This document shows, piece after piece, positions 62,204 through 64,000 of a stretch of 64,000 nt of DNA. The stretch is from Gadus chalcogrammus (lineage: Eukaryota > Chordata > Actinopteri > Gadiformes > Gadidae), in NCBI RefSeq assembly GCF_026213295.1, contig NC_079419.1:25576111-25640110 (forward strand), written 5' to 3'. The position numbers were made by a program, and so were the translations under genes. The notes under the pieces are model-generated. The model was not told the DNA's origin. It did not search any database and worked only from the letters and a program-made list of their open reading frames with translations. The first letter of the stretch is position 1, and each line of letters begins with the position of its first letter.

Positions 62204-63345
62204 ATATTCTTTTCAATCTAACATTTCATGCATTGTCTATTGGAATGAATGTGGTTTCAATGGATTTAGTGTCTTCAAGAACTAACTAGCAAACTAATGA
62301 GTTCACGTCCTCCTCTTCCGTCCCTGACACTTTGAGGTGGGCACTGGGCTGAGATGTGAGGTCATATGTTGCCTGTAAACTCAGATGGTCAACTCAGCAT
62401 TTAACGACAATGGGGTGAGCTCAACACTGAGAGCAGTCTGGCTATAGCACATGAGACAGAGTTTCTTATTCCATTCATCATAGCTTACCTTTGTTTATAT
62501 GAAAGGTTAAATGTTCACTTCAAAATAATTTTAAAATCAAGGATCCAGCCGCAGTACCCATCGCTATAAAAAGGCCTCCAAGAAATGCTAAGTCACCCGT
62601 TGGACATTTAGGATTAAACAGATTAAGGTTTAATCAAAGGGTGTTTAATGATGGGGCCTGGGTACGACCAGAGGGACCTGTGGTGGTACCAGATGGTGGT
62701 CCGGGGAGAGGGACCTGTAGTTAGTAGCAGATGTGGGTCCGACAAGAGGGACCTGTGGGAGAGCAGAGCTGAACCCAGCCCCAAACCCTGGCAGACAAAG
62801 GCAGGAAGTGTCCTTTGCTTGACTGTGCTTGCGGGGACTTCCTGTTTGCTACCATGCATCCAAAAACAGACCCTGGGCTTCTGCAGTGTCCCACGCCCCC
62901 CGCCCCACCCCGACACCGTCCTGCTATGGACCTTAACCTTCGTGGCAGGGCTGTGTGCTTGTGTGCTGCACACAGACGTAAAGACACTGCCATCACAATG
63001 TTGGGTTAAAAAACAAAAACAGGTAGCCCATGTGTAGCCCACACATACACACACACACATCAAAAATGTGATGGTGCTAATAAGAAGATCACAAACATGA
63101 AAGTTCTTGAGGAGGTTTAAGGCTTAAACCCATTTCTGCATTGTTACTGTTTAGATTTAGTTATGTTGGCTCTATAGGGTGTTTACATGGCACAGAGCAG
63201 TGGCTATCTGATTAAAGAAAAAACTAATCAAACCCTAGTTTGAATATTTTAAAAGATGTAAAGATATAAAACAAAGATAAATTATTTGAATCCATACACC
63301 TTAAGGTAAAATTCACATTTACCAAACTGGCTAACCAGTAGTATC
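62204..63345. other. Gene-free DNA
   Basis: No supported gene. GGACCTGTGGT-type short repeats occur near 62670-62760. A short CA stretch is at 63046-63058. Confidence 0.45.
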
Positions 63346-64000
63346 GCAACCCGGTTTCACGCGATTTCCTGCTCATGCGCACGAACGTTAATCTATTGAA
63401 GCGTGTTTCAGAGCACGATAGTCCGACTTTTTTCGTGCTACACAGAACGAAATGTAAACCAATGCATTCTGAATGGGAGTGTTCTCAGACAATTAACGTG
63501 CTCCACAAAACGGTACGAGAGAGAGAGAAAGAGAGAGAGGGAGGGACAGAGAGAGAGCGAGAGAGAGGCTTCAGAAAGGGTGTTCTCAGATAGTACAGTG
63601 CACCCTAGTTATGTTTATGCCAAAACCACAAATGCTATATATATATATTGCCTAATTATATATATTGCCTATATATATATATATATAGGCTATATATATA
63701 ATTAGGCTATAATTATATTATTTAGCGTGTAATGAGACAATCTATAGCCAAATTGTCGAAGATGCCCGAGAATCTCCGGAGATATCAGCATGGGAAATCG
63801 GCGCATTAGACCCATGAACCTATAAAGAAAGACGTCATCTCAAGCGGGAGAGAACGTTTGCGGTGCTGGTTTGTGTCACGTAAGTACAGGGCTCTCATGT
63901 CTCATGCATTCGGCGTGAGACACACGCAATTCAACCCATGCACACGCTCGAACCTGGTCTCACGAAAATACGTGACACTGTCACGTTATTTAATCTATTG
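63346..64000. repeat. Dispersed repeat region, related to 38084-38240
   Basis: A diverged copy begins near 63350 (CAACCCGGTTTCACG, TTAATCTATTGAAGCGTG). A (GAGA)n stretch lies at about 63517-63566 and a long TATATA palindrome at 63630-63718. A close second copy of the CTGGTCTCACGAAAATACGT block starts near 63953 and is cut by the window end. Confidence 0.55.

Overview
The window is teleost-fish-type nuclear DNA. Genes have introns with GT-AG sites, there are long (CA)n/(TG)n tracts, and almost everything recognisable is a transposable element: non-LTR elements, a BEL/Pao element, and IS4EU-, TTAA- and Harbinger-like DNA elements. I found no ordinary host gene. The species cannot be fixed from the sequence.

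The dominant structure is a pair of near-identical inverted copies of one very large DNA transposon. The right copy, E2, is complete: 40490-61839, 21,350 bp, bounded by long terminal inverted repeats (TIRs) that begin CAACACATTCTCACTCC. The left copy, E1, lies in the opposite orientation. It enters from outside the window and ends at 17274. Each copy carries two convergent multi-exon genes. The first is a KDZ-superfamily (Kyakuja-Dileera-Zisupton) transposase of 881 codons in 14 exons that splice in frame (E2 44207-50887 plus; E1 6990-13568 minus). The second is a 392-codon zinc-ribbon, proline-rich accessory protein in six exons (E2 57711-54068 minus; E1 166-3809 plus). Smaller elements are nested in the copies: a TTAA-flanked element in transposase intron 4, a foldback family near the left end, and a palindromic array made of the transposon's own terminal unit near the right end.

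The 23.2 kb between the copies (17275-40489) holds, from left to right: the 5' part of a dead L1-type LINE, itself interrupted by a 1.15-kb IS4EU/ISL2EU-like element; microsatellite-rich gene-free DNA; a deleted BEL/Pao retroelement; a second dead LINE; several MITE-like repeats; and a Harbinger-like element with TTA duplications.

The 3' part of the split L1 lies not beside its 5' part but immediately after the right end of E2 (61840-62203). The 7 bases next to E1 at 17275-17281 and the 7 bases after E2 at 61840-61846 are the two halves of one target-site duplication, and joining them gives one continuous L1 reading frame. So E2 originally sat in this L1. The spacer has since been inverted by recombination between the two inverted copies, or the assembly has flipped it.

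Right of E2 are the L1 tail, gene-free DNA, and a dispersed repeat also present in the spacer.
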